Below are positions 42,821 to 51,944 of a stretch of 56,849 bases of DNA, piece after piece. Within the stretch, counting starts at the first letter, position 1; each line of letters opens with the position of its first letter. Origin of the DNA: an uncultured Thiothrix sp. (GTDB lineage Bacteria > Pseudomonadota > Gammaproteobacteria > Thiotrichales > Thiotrichaceae). Under the pieces are notes generated by a model. That model had not been told where the DNA came from, ran no database searches, and worked only from the letters and a program-made list of their open reading frames with translations. The translations under genes and the position numbers were made by a program. Location: contig NZ_CALMZC010000006.1 of assembly GCF_937873765.1 (NCBI RefSeq), positions 1 to 56,849 of the forward strand, given 5' to 3'.

Positions 42821-45123
42821 GTCCTCAATATGTGGGTAAAGATCAACAACATGAAAGCGCGCATCTGCATGTGAGTGGTGAAGCACGTTATATCGATGAT
42901 TTACCAGAGCCAAAAGGTACGCTCTATGCTGCTGTAGGTATCAGTAACAAAGCGCATGCCCTGTTAAAGCAGATTGATTTAACCCAAGTCCGTCAAGCCG
43001 CTGGAGTCGTCGCCGTCATTACAGCTAAAGATATTCCGGGCGAAAATCATCTAGGTGGCGCTTTAAAGGATGAGCCCGTTTTGGCCGTGAATAAGGTTGA
43101 ATATATCGGCCAAGCCATCTTTGCCGTAGCCGCTACTTCAGTCGAAGCTGCGCGGCGTGCAGTATTATTGGCGGAGATTGATTATGAGGTTTTGCCGCAT
43201 AATTTGGATATTCGTGCGGCAGTTGCTGCTGGACAATTCGTGTTACCTACCAAACGCTTGGAACGCGGTACAGCAAGCACTGCTATTGACCAAGCCCCTC
43301 ATCAATTAAGCGGTAGTTTTTCTTTAGGTGGTCAAGAACAATTTTATTTAGAAGGACAAATTGCCTTTGCTTTGCCGCAAGAACAAGGGTATTTGCTGAT
43401 TCATAGTAGTACCCAACATCCGCATCATGTGCAGGAAATTGTCGCGACTGTTCTCAAGCGTACTCAAAAGGATATTGTAATCGAATGTCGACGCATGGGA
43501 GGCGGTTTTGGCGGCAAGGAAAGTCAGCCGAGCTTCTTTGCTTGCATAGTAGGCTTATTAGCCCAGAAAACGGGTAAGCCGGTAAAGTATCGAGTGGATC
43601 GTGATGATGACATCATGATGACAGGTAAGCGCCATTGCTTTGATATTGGTTATCGGGTGGGTTTTAATGAGCAGGGTGTGATTCAAGGAATTGAGCTGGA
43701 TTATGCTTCGCGTTGTGGCATTTCGGCGGATTTGTCGGGGCCGGTAAATGATCGGACAATGTTCCATGCGGATAATGCTTATTTCCTCGAAAATATCGCG
43801 ATAGTGTCTTATCGTTGCAAAACCAATTCACAATCCAATACGGCCTTCCGTGGCTTTGGTGGTCCACAAGGGATGATGGGGATTGAGTATGTCATGGATG
43901 AAATTGCCCGCCAGTTGCAGCTTGATCCCTTAGCAGTACGCCAAGCAAATTTCTATGGTAAGGAGGGTATTCGTGACTGTACTCATTATGGCATGCAGCT
44001 TGAAGATAATATTATTCATGAACTGGTTGCTGAGTTAGCAGACACTGCACAATATCGGCAGCGGCGTGAGGCGCTACGGGTTTTTAATCAAACACATCAA
44101 GGGGTGAAAAAAGGCATTGCACTGACTCCCGTGAAGTTTGGTATTTCCTTTACGGCCACTTTTTTGAATCAAGCGGGTGCACTCCTACACATTTACAACG
44201 ATGGTACAGTACAACTCAATCATGGCGGTACTGAAATGGGGCAGGGCTTATTCACCAAGGTTGCTCAAGTTGTTGCGGAAGAGTTGCAAATTCCACTGGA
44301 GCAGATTCGTTGTACGGCTACCAGCACTGAAAAAGTCCCGAATGCTTCAGCGACAGCCGCATCTTCCGGTTCGGATATGAATGGGATGGCAGCACAAGCC
44401 GCCGCGCAGATTTTGAAACAGCGCTTAGTGGAGTTTCTGGCTGAGCGTTATCAAGTACCAGCTAGTGAGATTAGTTTCCAAGCGGGGCAAGTGCGTGTGG
44501 GGACTCAAGCGGCAATGAGCTTTGCAGAACTGGCACATTTGGCGTGGTTTAATCGTATTTCTCTATCAGCAACGGGCTTTTATAAAACGCCAAAAATTCA
44601 TTATGACCCGCGAACCATGAGTGGTCGGCCTTTCTATTATTTCGCTTATGGGGCGGCAGTTTCAGAGGTTGAAGTGGATACCTTGACCGGTGAGTATCGG
44701 GTGCAGCAAGTCGATATTCTGCATGATGTGGGGGAGTCCTTAAATCCTGCTATTGATATTGGGCAGATTGAAGGTGGTTTTGTGCAGGGCATGGGGTGGT
44801 TAACCACTGAAGAGTTGTGGTGGGATAAAGAGGGACGTTTACGCACCTATGCCCCCTCTACGTATAAAATTCCAGTGGCGGGTGATATACCTGAGCGTTT
44901 TAATGTACGTTTGGTAGATAAAAAGCCGAATCGAGAAGCTACTATTTATCGTTCCAAAGCAGTGGGTGAGCCACCGTTAATGTTAGCGATGTCGGTGTTT
45001 TTTGCGCTCAAAGATGCAGTTGAAAGTGTCGGGCATTATCAATACAGCAGCGGTTTAAATGCGCCTGCCACTCCAGAAGCGGTATTAATAGCGATTGAGT
45101 CTTTAAAGAAAAAGGTTAATTAA
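42817..45123 (+). CDS. xdhB: Xanthine dehydrogenase large (molybdopterin) subunit
   Basis: XdhB holds the molybdenum cofactor and oxidises hypoxanthine and xanthine to urate. The 768-residue protein shows GEARYIDDLPEPKGTLYAAV at the N-terminus, MGGGFGGKESQ, the substrate arginine in NTAFRGFGGPQGMMG, GGTEMGQGLFTK and the catalytic glutamate in AVGEPPLMLAMSVFFAL near the C-terminus. All expected active-site motifs are intact. Cofactor insertion normally needs XdhC, which is separated from this gene by 4 kb here and is interrupted. Confidence 0.96.
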   Translation: MSPQYVGKDQQHESAHLHVSGEARYIDDLPEPKGTLYAAVGISNKAHALLKQIDLTQVRQAAGVVAVITAKDIPGENHLGGALKDEPVLAVNKVEYIGQAIFAVAATSVEAARRAVLLAEIDYEVLPHNLDIRAAVAAGQFVLPTKRLERGTASTAIDQAPHQLSGSFSLGGQEQFYLEGQIAFALPQEQGYLLIHSSTQHPHHVQEIVATVLKRTQKDIVIECRRMGGGFGGKESQPSFFACIVGLLAQKTGKPVKYRVDRDDDIMMTGKRHCFDIGYRVGFNEQGVIQGIELDYASRCGISADLSGPVNDRTMFHADNAYFLENIAIVSYRCKTNSQSNTAFRGFGGPQGMMGIEYVMDEIARQLQLDPLAVRQANFYGKEGIRDCTHYGMQLEDNIIHELVAELADTAQYRQRREALRVFNQTHQGVKKGIALTPVKFGISFTATFLNQAGALLHIYNDGTVQLNHGGTEMGQGLFTKVAQVVAEELQIPLEQIRCTATSTEKVPNASATAASSGSDMNGMAAQAAAQILKQRLVEFLAERYQVPASEISFQAGQVRVGTQAAMSFAELAHLAWFNRISLSATGFYKTPKIHYDPRTMSGRPFYYFAYGAAVSEVEVDTLTGEYRVQQVDILHDVGESLNPAIDIGQIEGGFVQGMGWLTTEELWWDKEGRLRTYAPSTYKIPVAGDIPERFNVRLVDKKPNREATIYRSKAVGEPPLMLAMSVFFALKDAVESVGHYQYSSGLNAPATPEAVLIAIESLKKKVN

Positions 45124-45846
45124 ATGAAAAAAATTGCTCTCCTTGGTTTAGTACTTTTACCTTGCTTAGCCGTAGCAGAAGAGTCTGCGAAGCAATGGGA
45201 TCTAGGTTTAGCACTGACTGCACGCCAATCACCCTTCGTAGGTGGTGATCTGCAATTAGGTGCAAAGCCAGTATTAGCGGATAAATCAGGTTTTGATATT
45301 CCGGGTCCAGCACTGAGCCTGCTAAAAACATCACGTGCTAATTATTATATCGGTGCGGGTTTAGATGATTGGGATCACGAGCGTGGTGGCAGTGCGCAAT
45401 TAAAAGATATGCAGGAACTAGATCAAGCGATTAATTTGCGGGTCGGTGGTGCATGGAAAATAATGAATGGGGTTACTTTATTTGATATTGCCCAAGATAT
45501 GACAGCGCACAAAGGCACGCAATTAAAAGTCCGCTATACTTTTAATCCTGAGCCGTATCAAGCTATTTTCCGCCCTTATGGGGAAGTTCAATGGTTATCA
45601 GATAAAGTCACTGATTATTATGTGGGGGTGAACGCTGATGAGGTTAAAGCAGATCGCCCTGCTTATCAAGCCGATGCCGCGTTTGCTTTTAAAGCGGGGG
45701 TAAGTGTCGAACAGCCTTTAAGTCCAAAATTAACGCTAGTCGCTGATGCTGCGATTACAGCTTATGATGCAGAGATTAGAGATAGCCCGATTATTGAACG
45801 GAGCAGTGTTTGGAGTGGGGCTTTGGGGCTACGGTATCGGTGGTAA
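45124..45846 (+). CDS. MipA/OmpV-family outer-membrane protein
   Basis: A 240-residue protein with signal peptide KKIALLGLVLLPCLAVAEE. Alternating beta-strand segments follow, including DLGLALTARQSPFVGGD and the C-terminal SPIIERSSVWSGALGLRYRW, ending in an aromatic residue as outer-membrane barrels do. This is the MipA/OmpV family, whose members act as barrels or scaffolds for cell-wall enzymes. The start codon directly abuts the xdhB stop, so it belongs to the purine operon and may help purine entry; that role is inference. Confidence 0.85.
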   Translation: MKKIALLGLVLLPCLAVAEESAKQWDLGLALTARQSPFVGGDLQLGAKPVLADKSGFDIPGPALSLLKTSRANYYIGAGLDDWDHERGGSAQLKDMQELDQAINLRVGGAWKIMNGVTLFDIAQDMTAHKGTQLKVRYTFNPEPYQAIFRPYGEVQWLSDKVTDYYVGVNADEVKADRPAYQADAAFAFKAGVSVEQPLSPKLTLVADAAITAYDAEIRDSPIIERSSVWSGALGLRYRW

Positions 45847-45886
45847 GAGGACTGAACGTATCACTTCTAAATTAGTTTGAGTTTTA

Positions 45887-45921
45887 GAGCTTGGTTCTGA
45901 CACAATTTCATTACCAAACTC
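45887..45921. terminator. Imperfect hairpin between convergent genes
   Basis: GAGCTTGGT (45887-45895) and ACCAAACTC (45913-45921) pair with one mismatch over a 17-base loop, in the gap between the OmpV-family gene and the convergent small membrane protein. Weak evidence for bidirectional termination. Confidence 0.35.
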
Positions 45922-45929
45922 TTGAAAAT

Positions 45930-46280
45930 TTATTGACTCAATTTTTTGTTGCTTTGATTACGTTTAACTCGTTCATCATCTAAAACAACAGTAACTTTAT
46001 CTTTTCCTCGATAGCGTTTTATTTCAACTAAATCCACTAAAGGAATGTCTCGTAATATTTGACCGGGAGCAAAAGCTGCTGCTAAAGCTGATATACTAAA
46101 CGTTATGACAAGGCCAAAAATTATGTCAAAGTTTGGAAAAAACTGGGATATCAAGATACAAACTACAGCAAGAATCAGGAAGGTTTTTAAGAAACTAATC
46201 AGACGTTGAGAATGTGTCTCAACCTTTACATAGTCACCTTCTATTTCTGCCGTGTTTGCTTTAATTTTTCTAATACTCAT
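45930..46280 (-). CDS. Small two-helix membrane protein, unknown
   Basis: A 116-residue protein with no recognised family. Two hydrophobic segments lie near residues 30-50 (FLKTFLILAVVCILISQFF) and 52-76 (IIFGLVITFSISALAAAFA), followed by a charged cytoplasmic-type tail (VEIKRYRGKDKVTVVLDDERVKRNQ). ATG 46280 is chosen because AAGGAG lies 8 bases upstream; the frame also reaches GTG 46289. The gene and its flanks are more AT-rich than the neighbourhood. It lies downstream of the two GTPase genes on the same strand, separated by 177 bases. Confidence 0.72.
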   Translation of the reverse strand: MSIRKIKANTAEIEGDYVKVETHSQRLISFLKTFLILAVVCILISQFFPNFDIIFGLVITFSISALAAAFAPGQILRDIPLVDLVEIKRYRGKDKVTVVLDDERVKRNQSNKKLSQ

Positions 46281-46457
46281 TGCCGACACTCCTTATGTTT
46301 GAGTGAGGTAAATAGGCGTTAGATCTTTTAAAAAAGTCTTAAGGAGATTACGGCCTATTCAAAAAATGATCAACTGAAAAAATGAATTAAAGATTAATTT
46401 ATGATTAATTTTCATTCTATTTTTGAAATGAGAACTTAAGAAGTAAATATTAAAAAT

Positions 46458-48020
46458 TTATGGGAGATTATTTTTATTTAATGTTGAGCTAAACAACGAC
46501 TTCCCCAACCGATAAGCTCGCTTAAACTGTTCCTGCACCGAAAAATTATCACTCGCTTCAATGCGTCGGCGATTGAGCTGCACTTGCATGCCTTGCTCGT
46601 AATACTGGTCTAAGAGTTTTTCTAGTTCATCCAAATTATAAGGGGGCTTATCTTCACTGACTGATAGCGGAATGATCGACTGGAACTTAAGAAGTTTTTG
46701 GTTGTAGTCCAAAGCATCCCAAATATTTTTGGCTTTAGGGCTATTTGGATTAGTTAAATCATAAGGTGGTTGCCATTCGTTCTGTGGAGCGAGGCGATCC
46801 ACTTGATTGAGCACACCGAGCAAAATCGGTTGGCGACGTGCACGTTGTTTGGGCGCATCTAGCCAAGCTTGCCATTGCTCTTTAAATTTCGTATCTAAAG
46901 CGCGAGCGGGCTGATTGGCTTTCAGTACCCAAAGCACCACATCGCTTTGCATCATTTGCTCAAGCAAATATTTATCATTTTCAGGTTGCCCATCCAAACC
47001 GGGCAGATCCACCAAATGCATGGCATCTACCTCATTGTCCAATTTGGCTTGATAGACTGTCGCGGTGCGTGTGGAGGGTAATTGATTCACTTCCGCGGCC
47101 ATTGAGCCAATTAAGGCATTGATAATTGAAGATTTGCCAGCGCTTACTTGTCCAATTAAGCATACACGCAGTGGCTCAAGTGGTACGGCTAAGCGTTCTT
47201 GATCAGCTTTTAAAGTCTCACTCGCGCTTAATTCTTCATTGCTAACCTTGAAGCGGCCACTGTATAAATCAATTACGACACTCGCCACTTCTTGTAGCAG
47301 CGCTTGTTTAAGCTTGGCTTGGACTTCATCTTTTAGGCCAGTGAAAACATGATCTAAGAGTTGCCCACGTGCTTCGGCAATTAAACCGGCTGGTGTGAAG
47401 GCGCGAATGAAACGATAAATATTCCAGACATTTTGAAGTGTTTCCTGTTTATCCCGATGGTCGTAAACCATGCGCATCATCGACAGATTCAGCTTTTCCA
47501 CCAAGGGCACATGCTGCATGATCAAAACCCGATACCGCCGACTCACTTCCTCAGTCATACGCAAGGCTTCGGGAATCGTAAAAGCTAATTCACGCCGTGA
47601 GCGAGTAGGGTGATACTGTGCGGCAGCTATTGAGGCTAGTTCTAAACTATAAGGCCGTAGCATAGACCAATCGGCATTGTCTGCGAGCTTATCTTCAAGG
47701 CTTTTATTTAAAATAGCCCAGACTTGCAGATCAAACGGCGTCCAGTTTTGTGAGGCTTTGACCCAAGTTTCACCACTTAAGTCCTTGGTATCAATGCCTT
47801 TTTTGACTTGGCGGCGCAGGAAAAATAGTGGTACGGCGGCTAAAAAAGTGAGGACAGTAATTAAGATTACCAATGCCAGCAAATAGCCTTCGCGATAAAT
47901 CGACACTAGCCCAAAACCGAAAACTACTAGAATTGGAATGCCAACCAAGAGGGCTAAAAAGGGTGCAATGCGCTCAGACAAGCGCAGGAAACTACTGAGA
48001 CTGGTCTGAGTTTGCCGCAT
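46458..48020 (-). CDS. Membrane-associated GTPase with N-terminal helix pair
   Basis: A 520-residue protein. Two membrane segments (about 20-40 and 46-68) are followed by a 200-residue helical region. The GTPase core has G1 GQVSAGKSS (290-298), G3 DLPGLDG (338-344) and G4 NQVD (about 408). A Ras-like fold with an inhibitor-like N-terminal helical domain is inferred; it resembles dynamin-like or YcjX/DUF697-neighbour GTPases, and I cannot name the family. It overlaps the upstream GTPase gene by 29 bases, so the two are translated together and probably work as a pair. Confidence 0.82.
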   Translation of the reverse strand: MRQTQTSLSSFLRLSERIAPFLALLVGIPILVVFGFGLVSIYREGYLLALVILITVLTFLAAVPLFFLRRQVKKGIDTKDLSGETWVKASQNWTPFDLQVWAILNKSLEDKLADNADWSMLRPYSLELASIAAAQYHPTRSRRELAFTIPEALRMTEEVSRRYRVLIMQHVPLVEKLNLSMMRMVYDHRDKQETLQNVWNIYRFIRAFTPAGLIAEARGQLLDHVFTGLKDEVQAKLKQALLQEVASVVIDLYSGRFKVSNEELSASETLKADQERLAVPLEPLRVCLIGQVSAGKSSIINALIGSMAAEVNQLPSTRTATVYQAKLDNEVDAMHLVDLPGLDGQPENDKYLLEQMMQSDVVLWVLKANQPARALDTKFKEQWQAWLDAPKQRARRQPILLGVLNQVDRLAPQNEWQPPYDLTNPNSPKAKNIWDALDYNQKLLKFQSIIPLSVSEDKPPYNLDELEKLLDQYYEQGMQVQLNRRRIEASDNFSVQEQFKRAYRLGKSLFSSTLNKNNLP

Positions 48021-49131
48021 CTTGCTCGTCTTTATCCTTGTTTAATTTAGGCAATAGCGCGCTCATGGCATCTTCATATAATCTCTGTAATTCGACTTGA
48101 TCAACCGTTTCGCCTTGAGTGTGCTGGTAGAGATATTTACTTGCTGCACGCCCTAAAGCATAAGTGGTAGCGAAACTTATACTAGCGGCGGTTGCCGCTC
48201 CAAGCGTTTGCCCATACACTGGAATCAATTTGGCCAATTGGCGTAAACCTAAGCGCGCTGCATATTTAATTCCAAAACTTGCCCCTAAGGCAGCAGCTAA
48301 TTCGCCTAATAGTTTTTTATCCCATTCCACTCCATATTGATTCGCGAGGCTATGTAGCATTTTGCCTTGAATACTGGGAACCGCAACTAAACCCACTGCT
48401 GGCAGTACGTCACTTGCAGCCGCTGCTCCGGCATACCACAGTACTTCCTTTTTCAAATGCGCGAAATTTTTCTCCTCTTGAGTTGCCTGTAATTGTTCAT
48501 CATTGAATTGCGCCAAAATCGGCAGTAAATCCGCTAAAGCTTGTTTTAACTCAGAAACCCCTGATTGAGCAGGGTTATCCGCAATGAAATCAACTGCGAC
48601 TTGATCAATTTGCCGGTCTAAGATTTTTTCAACTTGAGCTTGATTATAGGTAATTGCTTGTTGACGTTGAATCAAGTCGGGAATTTGTAGAATACCCGTA
48701 TGCACCAGCAAATAATTTTTAATTTTGTTAGAAGCACGAATGTGTTTTAAAGCTTTAATGACATCATTTTGCTCAGGATCATCGGCCTTCATCACAATCA
48801 AGAGCGCATGGCTGCGGTCTTCGCAAGCCGCTATATCTTCACGTGCATCATAATCGGCTTCTGACAAACCACGAGTATCTAAAAAACGTAATAGAGGCTT
48901 ATCTTGTGGATAATCATAAACATTGGCAGTTTTAGTGCAGGGCTGAAAGCCATTGCCAATATCTATCTTACTATCGCCAGTGAGTGTTTGAATCAAGGAG
49001 GATTTACCAGCACCGGTTTTGCCTAGTAACCACAAAATTGGTAAAGCTTGTGCTTGCTGAGCAAATACATGTTCCAGCTCTAGATTTTTGCTCGGATTCG
49101 CCCAAGCCGCGATGCGTTCAGACCAATTCAT
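47992..49131 (-). CDS. Era-like GTPase with C-terminal DUF697-like membrane domain
   Basis: A 379-residue protein. G1 is GKTGAGKSS near residue 37, the switch II motif is LDTRGLSE near 84, and G4 appears degenerate (VHTGIL where NKxD or TKxD is expected). The C-terminal third is Ala/Gly-rich and hydrophobic (LPAVGLVAVPSIQGKML, LIPVYGQTLGAATAASISF), like the DUF697 domain of YcjF-type proteins, suggesting membrane insertion. It is the first gene of a two-GTPase unit inserted between the two halves of the purine locus. The role is unknown. Confidence 0.82.
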   Translation of the reverse strand: MNWSERIAAWANPSKNLELEHVFAQQAQALPILWLLGKTGAGKSSLIQTLTGDSKIDIGNGFQPCTKTANVYDYPQDKPLLRFLDTRGLSEADYDAREDIAACEDRSHALLIVMKADDPEQNDVIKALKHIRASNKIKNYLLVHTGILQIPDLIQRQQAITYNQAQVEKILDRQIDQVAVDFIADNPAQSGVSELKQALADLLPILAQFNDEQLQATQEEKNFAHLKKEVLWYAGAAAASDVLPAVGLVAVPSIQGKMLHSLANQYGVEWDKKLLGELAAALGASFGIKYAARLGLRQLAKLIPVYGQTLGAATAASISFATTYALGRAASKYLYQHTQGETVDQVELQRLYEDAMSALLPKLNKDKDEQDAANSDQSQ

Positions 49132-49389
49132 GCCCTAGCCTTATCGTTTGTATAGGGTCTAATGTAGGGGATAATCTGGGTAAAGCAAGTTGTCTGGATG
49201 AAGCCAGTAGCTATTTAATGCCTGATTTGCCACTGCAGCAGTGTTTAGCCTATCTATACTGGAGTTTTCACTAAGCAAGTTCATAGACCAGTTGTTGAGT
49301 TTGTATGCAACTGAGAAATCCATTGAATACAAGGCTTAGCTGTAATAATCTGCAGGCAACCCTTCCGCTGTATAAGTGCACTCGATACG

Positions 49390-50409
49390 ATGCCAACCGT
49401 TATACGTTCTATCATTGGTCTACCTGATTGGCTGCGCGGTCTGCAAGCGGCTATCTATGATCAACAGCCTTGTGTGCTAGTTACTTTGGTGAAAGCACAA
49501 GGCTCTGTGCCACGTGAAGCGGGTGCGCGTATGTTAATGACTGCACGAGGTTGTTGCGGAACGATTGGTGGTGGCCGTTTAGAATGGCAAGCTAGCAAAC
49601 GTGCTCGTAGTCTTTTGGCACAGCCAGAAGCGATTAGTAGTCTGGAAATTTTCGTTCTTGGATCTCAGTTGGATCAGTGTTGCGGTGGGGTAGCCAGTGT
49701 GCATTACGAGTATTTTCCACTAGCTAATGTAGTATGGTTTGAGACTTTACTAGAACGTTGGCAACAGGGGCTAAGTACCACCTTGCGCTCCTATCCGCAA
49801 TTATGGCCGCATACAGGGCGAGGCAGAGATCTAGTTGAGGCCTCCTCTAAGCATGGCATTCAATTGCTGGAGCCAGTCGTGGGAGAGTTCTTGTTAATTG
49901 AAAGTTTCGTACCATCCTCAGCCCACCTAGTTATTTTCGGCGCAGGGCATGTGGCTCAAGCGCTAGTACAGATCTTATTGCCGTTAGATTGACATATTCA
50001 CTGGGTAGATAATCGGGCTGAATTATTCCCTAATTTACTAGAGGGACAAGCTAGCCTCAGTTATTCAGTCATAGATCCTGCTGTGTTCGCTGTTGACCAA
50101 GTACCGCCCAATAGTTTTTGCTTAGTTATGACCCATGAGCACAGTCTTGATTTAGAGCTTTGTGCTGAATTATTAGTGCGCTCGGATTTAGCTTATGTGG
50201 GTTTGATTGGTTCAGCCACCAAAGCAGTGCGTTTTCGTAAGCGTTTGCTGGATCAAGGTATAAGCTCTGAGCAAGTTGCTAAATTAGTCTGTCCGATTGG
50301 TATCAGTGGTATTCAAGCCAAACAGCCCGCAGCGATTGCAATTAGTGTAGCGGCACAGTTATTGCAGTTGCGTGAAGAGAGCACAGCTGCTTCAGGAGAA
50401 CATACATGA
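49390..50409 (+). pseudogene. xdhC: Xanthine dehydrogenase accessory protein XdhC, interrupted by in-frame TGA
   Basis: XdhC binds molybdenum cofactor, helps sulfurate it and inserts it into XdhB. The frame is continuous over 339 codons except for one TGA at 49990-49992 (codon 201). Upstream lie the XdhC/CoxI domain (KAQGSVPREAGARML, GTIGGGRLEWQ, DQCCGGVASVHYE) and the Rossmann start VIFGAGHVAQALVQ. Downstream the same frame continues HIHWVDNRAELFP, CLVMTHEHSLDLEL, YVGLIGSATKAVRF and VCPIGISGIQAKQPAAIA, all family motifs. There is no other lesion. TGA replaces a residue that is often Cys or Trp in remembered homologues. Its end overlaps the ABC ATPase gene by 4 bases. A recent nonsense mutation, sequencing error or read-through are all possible. 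Confidence 0.88.
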
Positions 50410-51944
50410 GTCTTATTGCTGCTCCACCGCGCTTAGAGCTGCGTGGCATTACTAAGCGTTATCCGTCAGTGGTGGCAAATCAAGATATTGATTTAGTCGT
50501 GCAGCCTAGTGAGATTCATGCACTCTTGGGTGAAAATGGTGCAGGCAAAAGCACCTTAATGAAGATTGTATATGGAGTAGTGAAACCCGATACAGGCAGT
50601 GTTTTTTGGAATGGACAAGCCGTGAAAATCCGCAGCCCTGCTCAGGCACGTGCTTTAGGCATTGGGATGGTATTCCAACATTTTTCACTGTTTGATACTT
50701 TAACGGTTGCCCAAAATATCGCTTTAGCACTGGATCAAAAACAGGATATGCAAGCACTTTCTGCACGCATTGTTGAAGTATCGAATCGTTATGGTTTACC
50801 GCTAGAGCCGGATCGTTTAGTGCATTTATTGTCGGTGGGTGAGCGGCAGCGTGTGGAAATTGTGCGTTGTCTATTGCAAGAGCCACAATTGCTGATTATG
50901 GATGAACCGACTTCAGTACTTACTCCACAGGCCGTCCGTAAATTATTTGAAACCTTGCGGCGCTTAGCTGCTGAAGGCTGCAGTATTCTCTATATCAGTC
51001 ACAAATTAGATGAGATTCGTGAGCTCTGTCATACTGCTACGGTATTACGTGGGGGTAAGGTGACTGGTATGGCCAATCCGCAACTAGAAAGCTCCAAGAG
51101 CTTGGCAGAATTAATGATTGGCAAAGAACTACCAGCTTATCGGCGAGCGAGTACGCGGGCTTTGGGTGAGCCAAGCTTGGTTATCAATGATCTCAGCCGT
51201 GCGACTACGGATCCTTTTGGTACTTCCTTAAAACATGTTCAATTAAGCGTACATGCGGGAGAAATTGTGGGTATTGCAGGTGTTTCCGGCAATGGTCAGC
51301 AAGAACTTTTGTATGCTTTAAGTGGTGAGCAGCCGGGGCGACGTGAAGAGGTTTTAATAAAAGGACAGGAAGCCGGTCAACTAGATGCTGCAGAACGGCG
51401 TAGCTTAGGCTTACGTTTTGTGCCTGAGGAGCGTTTAGGGCGCGGTGCAGTGCCAGAAATGCCTTTAGAGTTGAATGCTTTACTGACCGGCTATGCGAAT
51501 GGTTTGGCCCCAAAGGGTTGGATTCAATACGCTAAAATACGTGAATTTTCCAAGGCCTGTATTGAACGCTTTAATGTGAAGGCCGGTGGCCCACAAGCTG
51601 CTGCCAAAAGCTTATCCGGTGGCAATGTGCAGAAGTATATTGTTGGGCGCGAATTGATGCTTAATCCTCAAGTTCTCATTATTGCTCAGCCAACTTGGGG
51701 GGTAGATGTGGGCGCTGCTAGCTTTATCCGTCAGACTCTATTGGATTTAAGTCAGGCGGGTGTTGCAGTCTTGGTAATTTCTGAAGAGCTAGATGAGCTA
51801 TTCGAAATTTGTGACCAGATTGCAGTGATTGAGGGTGGACAATTGTCACCAGCTAAACCAGTAGCTCAGACTAGTGTTGAAGAAATTGGTTTATTAATGG
51901 GTGGTACCCGCACTAGTCATGTTACTGAACAGAGGGTTGCCTAA
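50406..51944 (+). CDS. BMP-type ABC importer, ATP-binding protein with two ABC domains
   Basis: A 512-residue duplicated ATPase of the nucleoside/purine (BMP-binding-protein) importer class. The first domain is complete: Walker A GENGAGKST, Q-loop MVFQHFSLFD, signature LSVGERQRVEI, Walker B LLIMDEPTSVL. The second is degenerate, as usual in sugar/nucleoside ATPases: GVSGNGQQE, LSGGNVQKY, then LIIAQPTWGVDVGA with Gln in place of the catalytic glutamate region. AGGAGA supports ATG 50406, which overlaps xdhC. The stop overlaps the next start by one base. Confidence 0.93.
   Translation: MSLIAAPPRLELRGITKRYPSVVANQDIDLVVQPSEIHALLGENGAGKSTLMKIVYGVVKPDTGSVFWNGQAVKIRSPAQARALGIGMVFQHFSLFDTLTVAQNIALALDQKQDMQALSARIVEVSNRYGLPLEPDRLVHLLSVGERQRVEIVRCLLQEPQLLIMDEPTSVLTPQAVRKLFETLRRLAAEGCSILYISHKLDEIRELCHTATVLRGGKVTGMANPQLESSKSLAELMIGKELPAYRRASTRALGEPSLVINDLSRATTDPFGTSLKHVQLSVHAGEIVGIAGVSGNGQQELLYALSGEQPGRREEVLIKGQEAGQLDAAERRSLGLRFVPEERLGRGAVPEMPLELNALLTGYANGLAPKGWIQYAKIREFSKACIERFNVKAGGPQAAAKSLSGGNVQKYIVGRELMLNPQVLIIAQPTWGVDVGAASFIRQTLLDLSQAGVAVLVISEELDELFEICDQIAVIEGGQLSPAKPVAQTSVEEIGLLMGGTRTSHVTEQRVA

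Noticed and set aside
49990..50040. Selenocysteine insertion element after the xdhC TGA
   Set aside because: Only a weak ATTCA/TGAAT stem could be drawn; no convincing bacterial SECIS apical loop, and the position is not known to be catalytic.
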